Of a DNA stretch of 64,000 nt, positions 7,734-16,424 are shown one piece after another. Under the pieces are notes generated by a model. That model saw only the letters and a list, made by a program, of their open reading frames with translations. It was not told the origin of the DNA and ran no database searches. Both the position numbers and the translations under genes were made by a program. Position 1 is the stretch's first letter; each line of letters begins with the position of its first letter. Origin of the DNA: Clostridia bacterium (lineage in GTDB: Bacteria; Bacillota; Clostridia; Christensenellales; Aristaeellaceae); NCBI GenBank assembly GCA_017936765.1, contig JAGBEX010000030.1, positions 1-64,000 of the forward strand, in the 5' to 3' direction.

Positions 7734-8516
7734 TTATCCCAGCGCCACGTCCAGCACCATCATCAGCGTGAAACCGATGGCGAAGAGGATGGTGCCGATG
7801 TTGGAGTGGGGTTCCTCGGACATTTCCGGGATCAGCTCCTCCACCACCACATACATCATGGAGCCGGCGGCAAAGCTGAGCAGGTAGGGCAGGGCAGGGG
7901 TCACTAGGCTGGCCGCCCAGATGGTCAGCAGCGCGCCGATGGGTTCCACTACGCCGGACAAAACACCATAGAGGAAAGCGCGGCCTTTGCCCACGCCCTC
8001 GGAACGCAGCGGCATGGAGATGATGGCGCCCTCCGGGAAGTTCTGGATGGCGATGCCCAGGCTCAGCGCCAGGGCGGCGGACAGGGTGATGGCGGTGCCG
8101 CCGTTGAGGATATCCGCATACACCACGCCCACGGCCATACCCTCGGGCAGGTTGTGCAGCGCCACCGCCAGCACCAGCATGGTGGTTTTCTTCATGTGGC
8201 AGCGGGGGCCTTCGCACACGGCGCTGTTCATGTGCAGGTGGGGGATGATCCTGTCCAGCACCAGCAGGAAAGCAATGCCCAGCAGAAACCCGATGGCCGC
8301 GGGCAGAAACGCCAGCTTGCCCAGGTGGTCGGACTGGTTCATGGCGGGGATCAGCAGGCTCCAGATGGAGGCAGCCACCATCACGCCCGCCGCAAAGCCG
8401 GTCAGCGCCCGGCGCAGCAGCGGGTTCATGCCCTTGCGCATCACAAACACGCAGGCCGAACCCAGCGCCGTGCCGATGAAGGGGAGCGCCAGCCCCTGAA
8501 TGATCTCATATGTCAT
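7734..8516 (-). CDS. ZIP-family divalent metal transporter
   Basis: 260 residues with about eight membrane helices. The family metal site is clear: HNLPEGMAVG in helix 4 and the matching QNFPEGAIIS in helix 5, plus EELIPE near the C-terminus. A short His/Cys-containing loop (HLHMNSAVCEGPRCHMKK) lies between helices 3 and 4 and may collect metal. It belongs to the GufA/ZupT branch, usually zinc uptake with broad specificity. The ATG at 8516 has AGGAGG at 8524-8529; longer in-frame extensions have no membrane logic. Convergent with the LytTR unit and divergent from rpmB. Confidence 0.92.
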   Translation of the reverse strand: MTYEIIQGLALPFIGTALGSACVFVMRKGMNPLLRRALTGFAAGVMVAASIWSLLIPAMNQSDHLGKLAFLPAAIGFLLGIAFLLVLDRIIPHLHMNSAVCEGPRCHMKKTTMLVLAVALHNLPEGMAVGVVYADILNGGTAITLSAALALSLGIAIQNFPEGAIISMPLRSEGVGKGRAFLYGVLSGVVEPIGALLTIWAASLVTPALPYLLSFAAGSMMYVVVEELIPEMSEEPHSNIGTILFAIGFTLMMVLDVALG

Positions 8517-8600
8517 AGGAAAACCTCCTTTGCAAGCATCTGTATAGGTTATACCCCCCCGCTTTGGCAATGAAACGCAAGAAAACTTGTTTTTCCGGGA

Positions 8601-8648
8601 AAAAAGCAAGAAAAAGTGCTTGCTTTTTCTTTTGGGGCATGGTACAAT
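8601..8648 (+). promoter_or_regulatory. rpmB promoter overlapping an AT-rich hairpin
   Basis: -35 TTGCTT (8620-8625), 17-base spacer, -10 TACAAT (8643-8648). An inverted repeat, AAAAAGCAAG (8601-8610) and CTTGCTTTTT (8619-8628), overlaps the -35, so it may be an operator or a leftover terminator-like structure. Confidence 0.7.
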
Positions 8649-8694
8649 TATCAGGCTTTGATGTGTGCAAACTCCAACAAGGAGGTGGAATCTC

Positions 8695-8907
8695 ATGGGT
8701 AAGTATTGCGAGATTTGCGAAAAGGGTACGCTGAACGGCCATAACGTCAGCCACTCCAACCGCAAGACCAACCGCACCTGGGCGCCCAATGTGCAGAGCG
8801 TTCGTGTGATGGTGAATGGTGCTGCCAAGCGGATGAACGTGTGCACCCGTTGCCTGCGCAGCGGCAATGTGCAGCGCGCTCTCCCCAAGACTCAGGAAGA
8901 AGCCTGA
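8695..8907 (+). CDS. rpmB: Ribosomal protein L28 (zinc-binding form)
   Basis: 70 residues from the ATG at 8695 with AAGGAGG upstream. Large-subunit protein bL28. The pairs CEIC near the N-terminus and CTRC near the C-terminus form the four-Cys zinc ribbon of the C+ type. NVSHSNRKTNRTWAPNVQ is the characteristic core. Monocistronic, with its own promoter and terminator. In Bacillus rpmB lies beyond the prpC-prkC-rsgA-rpe cluster; here it is separated from that cluster by about 9 kb. Confidence 0.98.
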   Translation: MGKYCEICEKGTLNGHNVSHSNRKTNRTWAPNVQSVRVMVNGAAKRMNVCTRCLRSGNVQRALPKTQEEA

Positions 8908-8921
8908 GATTAGCTTAGCAT

Positions 8922-8957
8922 AAAATGCCCCGTCTGTTGTGCGACAGACGGGCTTTT
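8922..8957 (+). terminator. rpmB terminator
   Basis: Stem CCCGTCTGT / ACAGACGGG with a 6-base loop, flanked by AAAA and followed by CTTTTA. Confidence 0.85.
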
Positions 8958-8982
8958 ATCGTTACAGGAAGGTGTGTTTCCC

Positions 8983-9855
8983 TTGAAGAAGCAATGGATC
9001 AGCATGGTGTTTGTCAATGTGATGTGGGGTCTTTCCTTCATCGCCAGCAAGCACGCCATGAACGCAGGCTTCACCCCCATGATGCTGGCGCTGTTCCGCT
9101 ACATCGTGGCCTCGGCCTGCCTGGTACCCATCACCCTCATCACCGAAAAGCGGCTCAGGCTGCGCAGGCAGGATATCATCCCCATGCTGCTCTCCGGTCT
9201 CACGGGCATCACCTTCTACTATTTCTTTGAGTATCATGGCATCCAGCGCACCTCCACGGTGAATGCCTCGCTGATCCTGGCGGCCATCCCCATCCTCACC
9301 ATGCTGGCGGAGGCGGTGGTGTACCGCACCCGGCTGCGTCCGGCGCAGATCGTGGGATCGGTGATCTCCATGGTGGGCGTGGGCATGATCCTCTTCTCCG
9401 GCAGCAACGAAGGCCAGGCCTCCATCGTGGGCGACCTGCTCATCATGGGCGCCAGCGTAGTGTGGGTGCTGTATATCTTCATCAGCCGCAGGCTGCGGGG
9501 TCAGTACACCAGCCTGGGCATGAACTCCTGGCAGGCGCTCACCGCCCTGGTGACGCTGCTGCCCCTGGCTGTTACCGAGGAATGCAACCTGGCGGCCATC
9601 CCCTGGGATGGCTGGGCGGCCATGGCTGTGCTGGCGGTGATCTGCTCCGCCTGGTGCTACTATCTCTACGGCAACGCCTTGTATGCGATGAGTCCGCTGG
9701 CCTCGGCCATTTTCATCAACCTGATCCCCCTGACCACCATGGTGGGCGGTGTGGTGCTGCTGGGCGAAAAGCTGACCTGGCTCACGGTGGTGGGCGGCGC
9801 CATGGTCATCGGCAGCATCTTCCTGGTGAACATGACGGAGGGAAAAAAGGCATGA
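8983..9855 (+). CDS. EamA/DMT-family transporter
   Basis: About 290 residues with ten predicted membrane helices arranged as two EamA repeats (about 1-140 and 150-285). Family markers are WGLSFIASKHAMN in helix 1, FRYIVASACLVP in helix 2 and the closing LGEKLTWLTVVGGAMVIGSI. Such proteins usually export amino acids, nucleosides or other metabolites; the substrate cannot be read from sequence. The start is uncertain: TTG at 8983 fits the AAGGTG site best, and GTG at 8974 would add three residues. It overlaps the next gene by four bases (ATGA). Confidence 0.88.
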   Translation: MKKQWISMVFVNVMWGLSFIASKHAMNAGFTPMMLALFRYIVASACLVPITLITEKRLRLRRQDIIPMLLSGLTGITFYYFFEYHGIQRTSTVNASLILAAIPILTMLAEAVVYRTRLRPAQIVGSVISMVGVGMILFSGSNEGQASIVGDLLIMGASVVWVLYIFISRRLRGQYTSLGMNSWQALTALVTLLPLAVTEECNLAAIPWDGWAAMAVLAVICSAWCYYLYGNALYAMSPLASAIFINLIPLTTMVGGVVLLGEKLTWLTVVGGAMVIGSIFLVNMTEGKKA

Positions 9856-10991
9856 GGAAAATCGTTGCCTGTCTGCTGGCGCTGGTCCTGCTGATGAGCA
9901 GCGCGGCGGCAGAGGATATCACCATCCTGGAGATCGCCAAATACGGCAACCTGGTGCTGAGTGTTTCGGGCACGGAGCTGCTCAACCAGGGCTATGAGTA
10001 CGGCGACGTTGTCACCGTGCAGATCGGGCAGGACAGTTATGATATGCCCATCGGCAGCAATTACTCCGATGTGGATAACGGCAGCATGGTCTGCCGGGTG
10101 AATATTGACGGCGAGACCGGCGAGGACACCGTGACCCTGGCCATTTGCATGGGTGATATGGCTACCGCTGCAGGCGTAGCGGTGAAGACGGCCATCGAGG
10201 ATGAGCCTGGCTACCGCTGGGATTATGTCGCGGGCATGCCGGAGATCACCTTTGCCATGAAGGAGCAGGGTGGCTATGCAGCGGAATACCAGCTGCGTCA
10301 GCTTACCCGCACCAACGCCCGGGAGGAATATGCCCACCTGAGCGATACGGAATTTGCCAACTTCCGCATGATCGCCACCACGGGCATGGGGAAGGGTGTC
10401 TTGTACCGATCCTCCTCTCCGGTGAACCCGGAGCTGGGCCGTAACACCTGCGCCGATGCGGCCCTGCAGGCGGCTGGGGTGCGCACAGTGGTGAATCTGG
10501 CAGACTCCGCGGCGGAAATGACGGCCTATCCCGGCTATGACCAGTCGGCCTATGCGAAGTGCAGCGTCATTGCCCTGTGTCTCTCGGTGGATGTGCTGGC
10601 AGAGGACTTCCGGGCAGGACTGGCCAAGGGACTGAGGCATATCATCGTCAACGAAGGCCCTTACCTGGTGCATTGCACCGAGGGTAAGGACAGGGCGGGC
10701 TTCGTCAGTGCGCTGCTGGAATGCCTGATGGGCGCCTCCGCCCAGGAGGTCTGCGCGGATTACATGACCACCTATGCGAATTACTACGGCGTTGTGCCGG
10801 GCACAGAGCAGTATGCAAAAATCGAGGAGAGCAACATCCGCAAGCTGCTGGCAGAGGCCTTCGGTGTGGAGGATATCATGGATGCTTCCGTGGATCTGTC
10901 CGCTGAGGCGGAAGCATACCTGCTGGAGCAGGTGGGACTTGGTGCGGAGGAGATCGCCTGGCTCAAGCAGAAACTGGCCTCGGAACCCTGA
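9852..10991 (+). CDS. Secreted tyrosine/dual-specificity phosphatase
   Basis: 379 residues. A clear signal peptide (about 1-20, MRKIVACLLALVLLMSSAAA) directs export. The C-terminal two thirds is a Y_phosphatase3-type domain: conserved NFRMIATTGMGKGVLYRSSSP, TVVNLADS, and the P-loop HCTEGKDRAG (HCx5R), the catalytic Cys-Arg pair. Residues about 25-80 (KYGNLVLSVSGTEL, IGSNYSDVDNG) resemble the C-terminal beta domain of SAM hydroxide adenosyltransferases; I am moderately sure of that. It is translationally coupled to the EamA exporter. Extracellular phosphatases of this type may act on phosphoproteins or phosphoinositides; the substrate is unknown. Confidence 0.88.
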   Translation: MRKIVACLLALVLLMSSAAAEDITILEIAKYGNLVLSVSGTELLNQGYEYGDVVTVQIGQDSYDMPIGSNYSDVDNGSMVCRVNIDGETGEDTVTLAICMGDMATAAGVAVKTAIEDEPGYRWDYVAGMPEITFAMKEQGGYAAEYQLRQLTRTNAREEYAHLSDTEFANFRMIATTGMGKGVLYRSSSPVNPELGRNTCADAALQAAGVRTVVNLADSAAEMTAYPGYDQSAYAKCSVIALCLSVDVLAEDFRAGLAKGLRHIIVNEGPYLVHCTEGKDRAGFVSALLECLMGASAQEVCADYMTTYANYYGVVPGTEQYAKIEESNIRKLLAEAFGVEDIMDASVDLSAEAEAYLLEQVGLGAEEIAWLKQKLASEP

Positions 10992-10999
10992 TGAAATCA

Positions 11000-11037
11000 C
11001 AGCATCCGTTTCCTTTGGGAGACGGGTGCTGTTTTTT
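11000..11037 (+). terminator. Terminator after the secreted phosphatase
   Basis: Stem CAGCATCCGTTTCC / GGAGACGGGTGCTG (two imperfect pairs) followed by six T residues. Confidence 0.88.
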
Positions 11038-11082
11038 GTGCATATAGTGGATAGTTTCTTTTGCGGAAGGAGCGCTTTCCTC

Positions 11083-11111
11083 TTGTGAAAATCCGCAGAA
11101 AACGGTATAAT
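11083..11111 (+). promoter_or_regulatory. Promoter of the priA-to-rpe operon
   Basis: -35 TTGTGA (11083-11088), 17-base spacer, perfect -10 TATAAT (11106-11111). It is the only clear promoter before nine closely packed genes. Confidence 0.85.
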
Positions 11112-11149
11112 GGATAGTGGATTGGTTTGTACATCGAGGGGGTGAGGGG

Positions 11150-13387
11150 ATGCTGGCGCAGGTCATTGTGGACATCGTTCACGAGAATGTGGCGCATACC
11201 TTCACCTACCGTGTGCCGGAGGGCATGGCGCTTTCCGTGGGGCAGCGGGTGGAGGTTCCCTTCGGCCCCCGCCGCAAGGAAGGCGTGGTGGTGGGCTTTT
11301 GCGATACCACCGATGTTTCTCCGGAAAAGCTGAAGAGCATCCTTGCGCCCCTGGAGGACTATCCGGCCATTCTGCCCTGCCTGCTGGACTTGGCCGAGCG
11401 CATGGCAGACAATGCCCATTGCCCCCTGGCGGAGACCCTGCGGCTCATGCTGCCTGCGGAGATGCGGGGCGGTCGGGTGCAGGTGAAGCAGCAGCCCATT
11501 GTGCGGCTGGCCATTCCCAAAGAGGATGTGGACGAGGCTATTTTCAAGCAGGGCAAGTCCCAGAAGCGCAAGCGGCTGCTGGACATCCTGCGGGACGGCA
11601 TTCCACACCCCGTCAGCGAGCTGAAAATGGTGGTCCGCGACCCGCTGGAGGCGCTCAAGCAATTGCAGCAGGCCGGACTGGTGGAGATCTTGCAGGAGGA
11701 AGTGCTGCGCCGCCCCGGCGGCAATGCGGAGCTTCCCCCCACCCCTGACCCGACGCTGACTCCGTCCCAGCAGGAGGTGCTGGGGGAGATGCTGCCGCAG
11801 CTGGCCAAGGGGCAGGGGAGGTTCCTGCTCCACGGCGTCACCGGCAGCGGCAAAACGGAGGTGTTCATCCGCCTCGTGCGGGAGACCCTGCGCATGGGCA
11901 AGTCGGCCATGATCCTGGTGCCGGAGATCGCCCTCACGCCCCAGATGGTGGACTGGTTCCGCCGGCGCTTCGGCGCGGTGGCGGCGGTGCTGCACTCCCG
12001 GCTGTCGGCCGGGGAGCGCTTCGACGAGTGGCGGCGCATCCGGCGTGGCGACGCACGGGTGATCATCGGCGCCCGGTCGGCGGTGTTTGCCCCTGCGGAG
12101 AAGCTGGGGCTGATCGTGGTGGACGAGGAACACGAGACCACCTACCTTTCCGACCGTCATCCCCGCTACGATGCCCGGGAGGTGGCCCGCTGGCGCTGCG
12201 ATAACGAGGGCGCCATGCTGCTCCTGGCCAGCGCCACGCCCAGCATCCTGTCCTTTGCCATGGCGCGCCGGGGAGACTACACCCTGCTGGAAATGCCCAC
12301 CCGCGTGATGAACCGCCCCCTGCCGGAGGTGGAGATCATCGATATGCGGCAGGAGCTGGAGCAGGGCAATCGCTCGGTATTCTCCGGCAAGCTGGTGGCC
12401 GCGCTGAAGGACTGTATGCGCCGCGGCCAGCAGGCCATGCTGCTGATGAACCGCAGGGGGTACAACGCCTTCATTTCCTGCCGCAGCTGCGGCCATGTGA
12501 TGAAATGCCCCAACTGCGATGTATCCATGACCTACCATGTTTCCGGCGGGGATGGGCAGCTCCATTGCCACTACTGCGGCTATGTGCAGCCGCCGCCCAC
12601 CACCTGCCCGGAGTGCGGCAGCAAGTACATCCGCTATTTCGGCGCGGGTACCCAGAAGGTGGAGGAGGAGCTGCGCAAGCTTTTCCCCCATGTGGGTATC
12701 GTGCGCATGGACATCGACACCACTTCCGGCAAGGATGGACACCAAAAGCTGCTGGACGAGTTCCGCTCCGGTCGCGCCCGCATCCTGGTGGGCACGCAGA
12801 TGATCGCCAAGGGGCTGGACTTTCCCAAGGTGACGCTGGTGGGCGTGGTGGCGGCGGACATGACGCTGAACCTGCCTGATTACCGCGCCCGGGAACGCAC
12901 CTTTCAGCTGCTGACCCAGGTGGCTGGCCGCGCAGGCCGGGGCGAGACCCCGGGGCAGGTGATCATCCAGACCTATAAGCCGGAGGACGAGGTGATCCTC
13001 ACCGCCGCCAGGCAGGACTACCGCGCCTTCTTCGAGCAGGAGTTCGACAAGCGCCGCACGGGGCTGTATCCGCCCTTCACCATTCTGGCGCGGCTGCTGG
13101 TGGAATCCACCTCGGCCAAGGCGGCGCAGGAACACGCCGAACACCTGATGGCCGAGTGTATGCGCCTGCTGGAGGAGCATCCCGCCTGGAAAAAGCGCAC
13201 GCTGATGATCCGGCTGGATCAGCCCTCGGTGACCATCCTGCGGGGCAAGAGCCGCTGGCATATCCTGATGAAGCTGCTGGTTCACCCGGAAACGGAGCGT
13301 TTCGCCGCTGAATTGACGGAGCTGGCGCGGGAGGAAGCCGACCAGGTGGACACTTACTTTGAATATAATCCGACAACGATGATGTAA
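11150..13387 (+). CDS. priA: Primosomal protein N' (replication restart helicase PriA)
   Basis: 745 residues from ATG 11150 (GGTGAGGGG upstream). It reloads the replisome at stalled forks. Order: N-terminal 3'-binding domain (ENVAHTFTYRVPEGM, VEVPFGPRRKEGVVVG), helicase core with Walker A GVTGSGKTEV and DEEH box (VVDEEHETTY), then the zinc-binding insert with paired cysteines (CRSCGHVMKCPNCD, CHYCG, CPECGS), and motifs V-VI (GTQMIAKGLDFPKVTLVG, QVAGRAGR). All catalytic residues look intact. First gene of the operon; it ends 15 bases before def, the usual priA-def-fmt-rsmB arrangement in Firmicutes. Confidence 0.98.
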   Translation: MLAQVIVDIVHENVAHTFTYRVPEGMALSVGQRVEVPFGPRRKEGVVVGFCDTTDVSPEKLKSILAPLEDYPAILPCLLDLAERMADNAHCPLAETLRLMLPAEMRGGRVQVKQQPIVRLAIPKEDVDEAIFKQGKSQKRKRLLDILRDGIPHPVSELKMVVRDPLEALKQLQQAGLVEILQEEVLRRPGGNAELPPTPDPTLTPSQQEVLGEMLPQLAKGQGRFLLHGVTGSGKTEVFIRLVRETLRMGKSAMILVPEIALTPQMVDWFRRRFGAVAAVLHSRLSAGERFDEWRRIRRGDARVIIGARSAVFAPAEKLGLIVVDEEHETTYLSDRHPRYDAREVARWRCDNEGAMLLLASATPSILSFAMARRGDYTLLEMPTRVMNRPLPEVEIIDMRQELEQGNRSVFSGKLVAALKDCMRRGQQAMLLMNRRGYNAFISCRSCGHVMKCPNCDVSMTYHVSGGDGQLHCHYCGYVQPPPTTCPECGSKYIRYFGAGTQKVEEELRKLFPHVGIVRMDIDTTSGKDGHQKLLDEFRSGRARILVGTQMIAKGLDFPKVTLVGVVAADMTLNLPDYRARERTFQLLTQVAGRAGRGETPGQVIIQTYKPEDEVILTAARQDYRAFFEQEFDKRRTGLYPPFTILARLLVESTSAKAAQEHAEHLMAECMRLLEEHPAWKKRTLMIRLDQPSVTILRGKSRWHILMKLLVHPETERFAAELTELAREEADQVDTYFEYNPTTMM

Positions 13388-13402
13388 GGAGAAACGATAT
13401 TT

Positions 13403-13894
13403 ATGGCGATTCGTAGCATTGTGAAGCTGGGGGAGGAGTGCCTGCGCAAGGTGTGCAAGCCCCAGGAGAAGTTTGACCTGCGGCTGTGGATCCTCTTGAA
13501 GGACATGGCCGATACCATGTACAAGGCCGAGGGCGTGGGTCTGGCCGCGCCCCAGGTGGGCATCCTGCGCCGGGTGGTGGTGATCGATGTGGGCGAGGGC
13601 CTCATTGAGCTGATCAACCCGGTGATCGTGGAGCGCAGCGGCTCCCAGTGCGGCCGCGAGGGCTGCCTGAGCCTGCCCGGCCGCCAGGGCATCGTGACCC
13701 GTCCCAACTGGGTGAAGGTGCAGGCCCAGGATCGCAAGGGCAAGGCCTTTGAGTTCGAGGCCGAGGGCTTCTTCGCCCGGGCGGTGTGCCACGAGCTGGA
13801 TCACCTGGATGGCCGGGTGTACATCGACGTGATGGATCGCGAGCTGACCCCCGAGGAGATCGAAGGCCATGTGCCGGAGGATGATGAGGAATGA
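13403..13894 (+). CDS. def: Peptide deformylase
   Basis: 163 residues. Removes the N-formyl group from new proteins. All three motifs are present: GVGLAAPQVG, EGCLSLPG (metal Cys) and CHELDHLDG (HExxH, the two metal His and catalytic Glu). The C-terminal tail is acidic (EGHVPEDDEE). It overlaps fmt by four bases (ATGA), coupling formylation and deformylation genes. Confidence 0.98.
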   Translation: MAIRSIVKLGEECLRKVCKPQEKFDLRLWILLKDMADTMYKAEGVGLAAPQVGILRRVVVIDVGEGLIELINPVIVERSGSQCGREGCLSLPGRQGIVTRPNWVKVQAQDRKGKAFEFEAEGFFARAVCHELDHLDGRVYIDVMDRELTPEEIEGHVPEDDEE

Positions 13895-14826
13895 GAATCG
13901 TCTTTATGGGTACGCCGGAATTCGCGGTGCCTTCCCTGAAGGCGCTGTGCGAAAACGGTTATGACGTGGTGGGTGTGTTCACCCAGCCCGACCGCCCCAA
14001 GGGCCGGGGCAACAAGGTGACCATGTCCCCGGTGAAGGAGTATGCGCTGAGCCAGAACATTCCCGTGTTCCAGCCCCAGCGCATCCGCCGGGATGGTGTG
14101 GAGGACCTGAAGGCGCTGGCACCTGACCTGTGCGTCACCGCGGCCTTCGGGCAGATCCTCTCCCAGGAGATCCTGGACATCCCGCCCATGGGGAACATCA
14201 ACGTCCACGCCTCCCTCCTGCCCCGGCACAGGGGCAGCGCGCCCATCAACTGGGCGATCCTGCAGGGGGACAAGGAAGCGGGCGTCACCACCATGATGAT
14301 GGACAAGGGCATCGACACCGGCGACATGCTGCTAAAGAGCGCCACCCCCATCCAGAGCGGTGAGACCGCGGGCGAGTTGACCCTGCGGCTGAGCCAGCTG
14401 GGCGCGGACCTGCTGCTGGAGACCCTCCATGCCCTGGAAAACGGCACGCTGGTGCGCATCCCCCAGGATGAGAGCCAGATGACCTACGACCCCATGCTGG
14501 ACAAGCAGATGGGCATCATCGACTGGACGATGGACGCCCAGAGCATCGTGAACCGCATCCACGGCCTGAACCCCTGGCCGGGCTGCTCCACCGCCTGGCA
14601 GGATGGTCGGCTGAAGCTGCTGCGGGCAACCGTGGCCCAGGGCAGCGGCGCTGCCGGTGAGATCATCGGTGCGGACGCCAAGGCGGGTCTGACCATCGCC
14701 TGCGGCAGCGGAGCGGTGAACATCACCATGCTGCAAGCCCCCGGCGGCAAACCCATGAACGCGAAGGACTACTTGCGCGGCCACCCCATGGCCGTGGGTA
14801 CGGTATTAAAAGAGGAACAGGCATGA
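13891..14826 (+). CDS. fmt: Methionyl-tRNA formyltransferase
   Basis: 311 residues. Transfers a formyl group from 10-formyl-tetrahydrofolate to initiator Met-tRNA. N-terminal catalytic Rossmann fold: MRIVFMGTPEFAVPSL, folate-site signature NVHASLLPRHRGSAPINWAI, and TTMMMDKGIDTGDML. The C-terminal OB domain is normal (IHGLNPWPGCSTAW, then the tail with LRGHPMAVGTVL). It overlaps both def and rsmB by four bases. Confidence 0.98.
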   Translation: MRIVFMGTPEFAVPSLKALCENGYDVVGVFTQPDRPKGRGNKVTMSPVKEYALSQNIPVFQPQRIRRDGVEDLKALAPDLCVTAAFGQILSQEILDIPPMGNINVHASLLPRHRGSAPINWAILQGDKEAGVTTMMMDKGIDTGDMLLKSATPIQSGETAGELTLRLSQLGADLLLETLHALENGTLVRIPQDESQMTYDPMLDKQMGIIDWTMDAQSIVNRIHGLNPWPGCSTAWQDGRLKLLRATVAQGSGAAGEIIGADAKAGLTIACGSGAVNITMLQAPGGKPMNAKDYLRGHPMAVGTVLKEEQA

Positions 14827-16424
14827 GCGACGATTTCAAGCGTGGAAGCAAGCCGCTGAACGGCGGCGCAAAAACGGGCTTCCGTGGGAATAATGACAAG
14901 AAATTTGCCGGAAATGGCAGCAAAAGTGGTAGCGCCATGGCACCTCGTGGCGACAAGAAGCCTTTTTCCGGCGAAAAGCGCGGCTTTGGTGGGGATCGCA
15001 AACCCTATCAGGGCAACAAGCCGGGCTTTGGTGGGAAACCGGGGAATTTCCGGGGTGAGCGCAAGCCGAAAGTGGTAGCGCCCGTGGAGGGCCTGGCTGC
15101 CCGCCGCATGGCGCTGGCCGTCATCCGCGAGGTGACGGAGAACGACGCCTATGCCTCCCTGTCCCTGAACGAGAAGCTGGTGAAGTCCGGCCTGAACTCC
15201 GCCGACCGCCGCCTGGCTGCCCGCCTGGCCTATGACACCATCGAGCATCTGCTGACCATCGACCATGCGCTGAGCCAGGTGATGGCCAAGCCGGACACGG
15301 ACATCAAGCTGCGGAACATTCTGCGGCTGGGTGCCTGCCAGATTCTGCTGGAGGACCGCATCCCTGAAAGCGCAGCCACCAACACCTGTGTGGAGCTGTG
15401 CAAGGAGCTGGGCATGGAAGGCCTCGCTGGCGTGTGCAACGGCATCCTGCGCAACCTGATCCGCAAGAAGGACGAGCTGACCTGGCCGGACGCGGAAGCC
15501 GAACCCATCCGCGCCCTGTCCATCAAGCATTCCGTGCCGGAGTGGCTGGTGGAGAAGCTCATGGCCGACTGGGGCAAGGAGGAGGCCGTGGCCCTCATGA
15601 GCCACGCCGAGCCGGAGACCTACATCTCCGTGCGCCCCAACATGACCGAATTGGACGATGAGGCCTTCGAGACCCTACTGAACAAGAAGGTCTGGGAGCA
15701 TGAAAAGGGGCTTGTACCCCACAGCTGGCGCATCCGTGGCATGGCGGATATCGGCCAGGATGCAGACTTCCTGGGTGGCAAGTTCTCCATCCAGGGCGAG
15801 AGCAGCATGATGGCCTGCATGGCCGTGAGCCCCAAGCGGGGTTCCCAACTGCTGGACGCCTGCGCTGCCCCCGGCGGCAAGACCTGCCTCTTGGCAGAAA
15901 TGATGGGCGGCACCGGTCGCGTGCAGGCCTGGGAGATGCACGAGCATCGCACGGCGCTGATCACCGCCCAGGCCAAGCGCCTGCATTTGGAAAACATTCG
16001 TCCCATGACCCGCGACGCCTCCAGGCACCGCGAGGACATGGACATGACCATGGACGCCGTGCTGCTGGACGCACCCTGCTCCGGCCTGGGCGTGATGAGC
16101 GACAAGCCCGACGTGAAGTACCGCGTCACCCCCGAAAGCGTGGCCGAGCTGTGCGGCATCCAGGCCAAGCTGCTGGACGCAGTGGCTCCCTATGTGAAGG
16201 AGGGCGGCACGCTGGTGTACTCCACCTGCTCCATGCTCAAGTGCGAGAACCAGCAGCAGGTGGCGGCCTTCCTCCAGCGCCACCCGGAGTTTGAGATCGA
16301 CAAGCTGCCGGAGAGCATTCCCGAGCAGTTCCGCGCTCACTACGGCGTGGGCTTGCAGCTGCTGCCCCACCGTGATCATGTGGAGGGCTTCTACATCTGC
16401 CGGATGCGGAGGAAGCGTTTATGA
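14823..16424 (+). CDS. rsmB: 16S rRNA m5C967 methyltransferase RsmB with basic Gly-rich N-terminal extension
   Basis: 533 residues, about 85 longer than usual. Residues 1-85 are low-complexity, rich in Gly, Lys, Arg and Phe (repeats such as KPFSGEKRGFGGDRKP), likely disordered and RNA-binding. Then comes the NusB-like domain (about 90-225, AARRMALAVIREVTEND) and the methyltransferase: SAM site LLDACAAPGGKTCLLAE, LLDAPCSGLGVMSDKPD, and catalytic Cys in VYSTCSMLKCEN. The core is intact, so activity is expected. Overlaps fmt and rlmN by four bases each. Confidence 0.96.
   Translation: MSDDFKRGSKPLNGGAKTGFRGNNDKKFAGNGSKSGSAMAPRGDKKPFSGEKRGFGGDRKPYQGNKPGFGGKPGNFRGERKPKVVAPVEGLAARRMALAVIREVTENDAYASLSLNEKLVKSGLNSADRRLAARLAYDTIEHLLTIDHALSQVMAKPDTDIKLRNILRLGACQILLEDRIPESAATNTCVELCKELGMEGLAGVCNGILRNLIRKKDELTWPDAEAEPIRALSIKHSVPEWLVEKLMADWGKEEAVALMSHAEPETYISVRPNMTELDDEAFETLLNKKVWEHEKGLVPHSWRIRGMADIGQDADFLGGKFSIQGESSMMACMAVSPKRGSQLLDACAAPGGKTCLLAEMMGGTGRVQAWEMHEHRTALITAQAKRLHLENIRPMTRDASRHREDMDMTMDAVLLDAPCSGLGVMSDKPDVKYRVTPESVAELCGIQAKLLDAVAPYVKEGGTLVYSTCSMLKCENQQQVAAFLQRHPEFEIDKLPESIPEQFRAHYGVGLQLLPHRDHVEGFYICRMRRKRL

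Noticed and set aside
10997-13870. Very long minus-strand open frame (957 codons) opposite priA-def
   Set aside because: Antisense shadow: His/Gln/Leu-rich, no ribosome site logic, and the plus strand encodes intact PriA and peptide deformylase. High GC keeps the opposite frame open.
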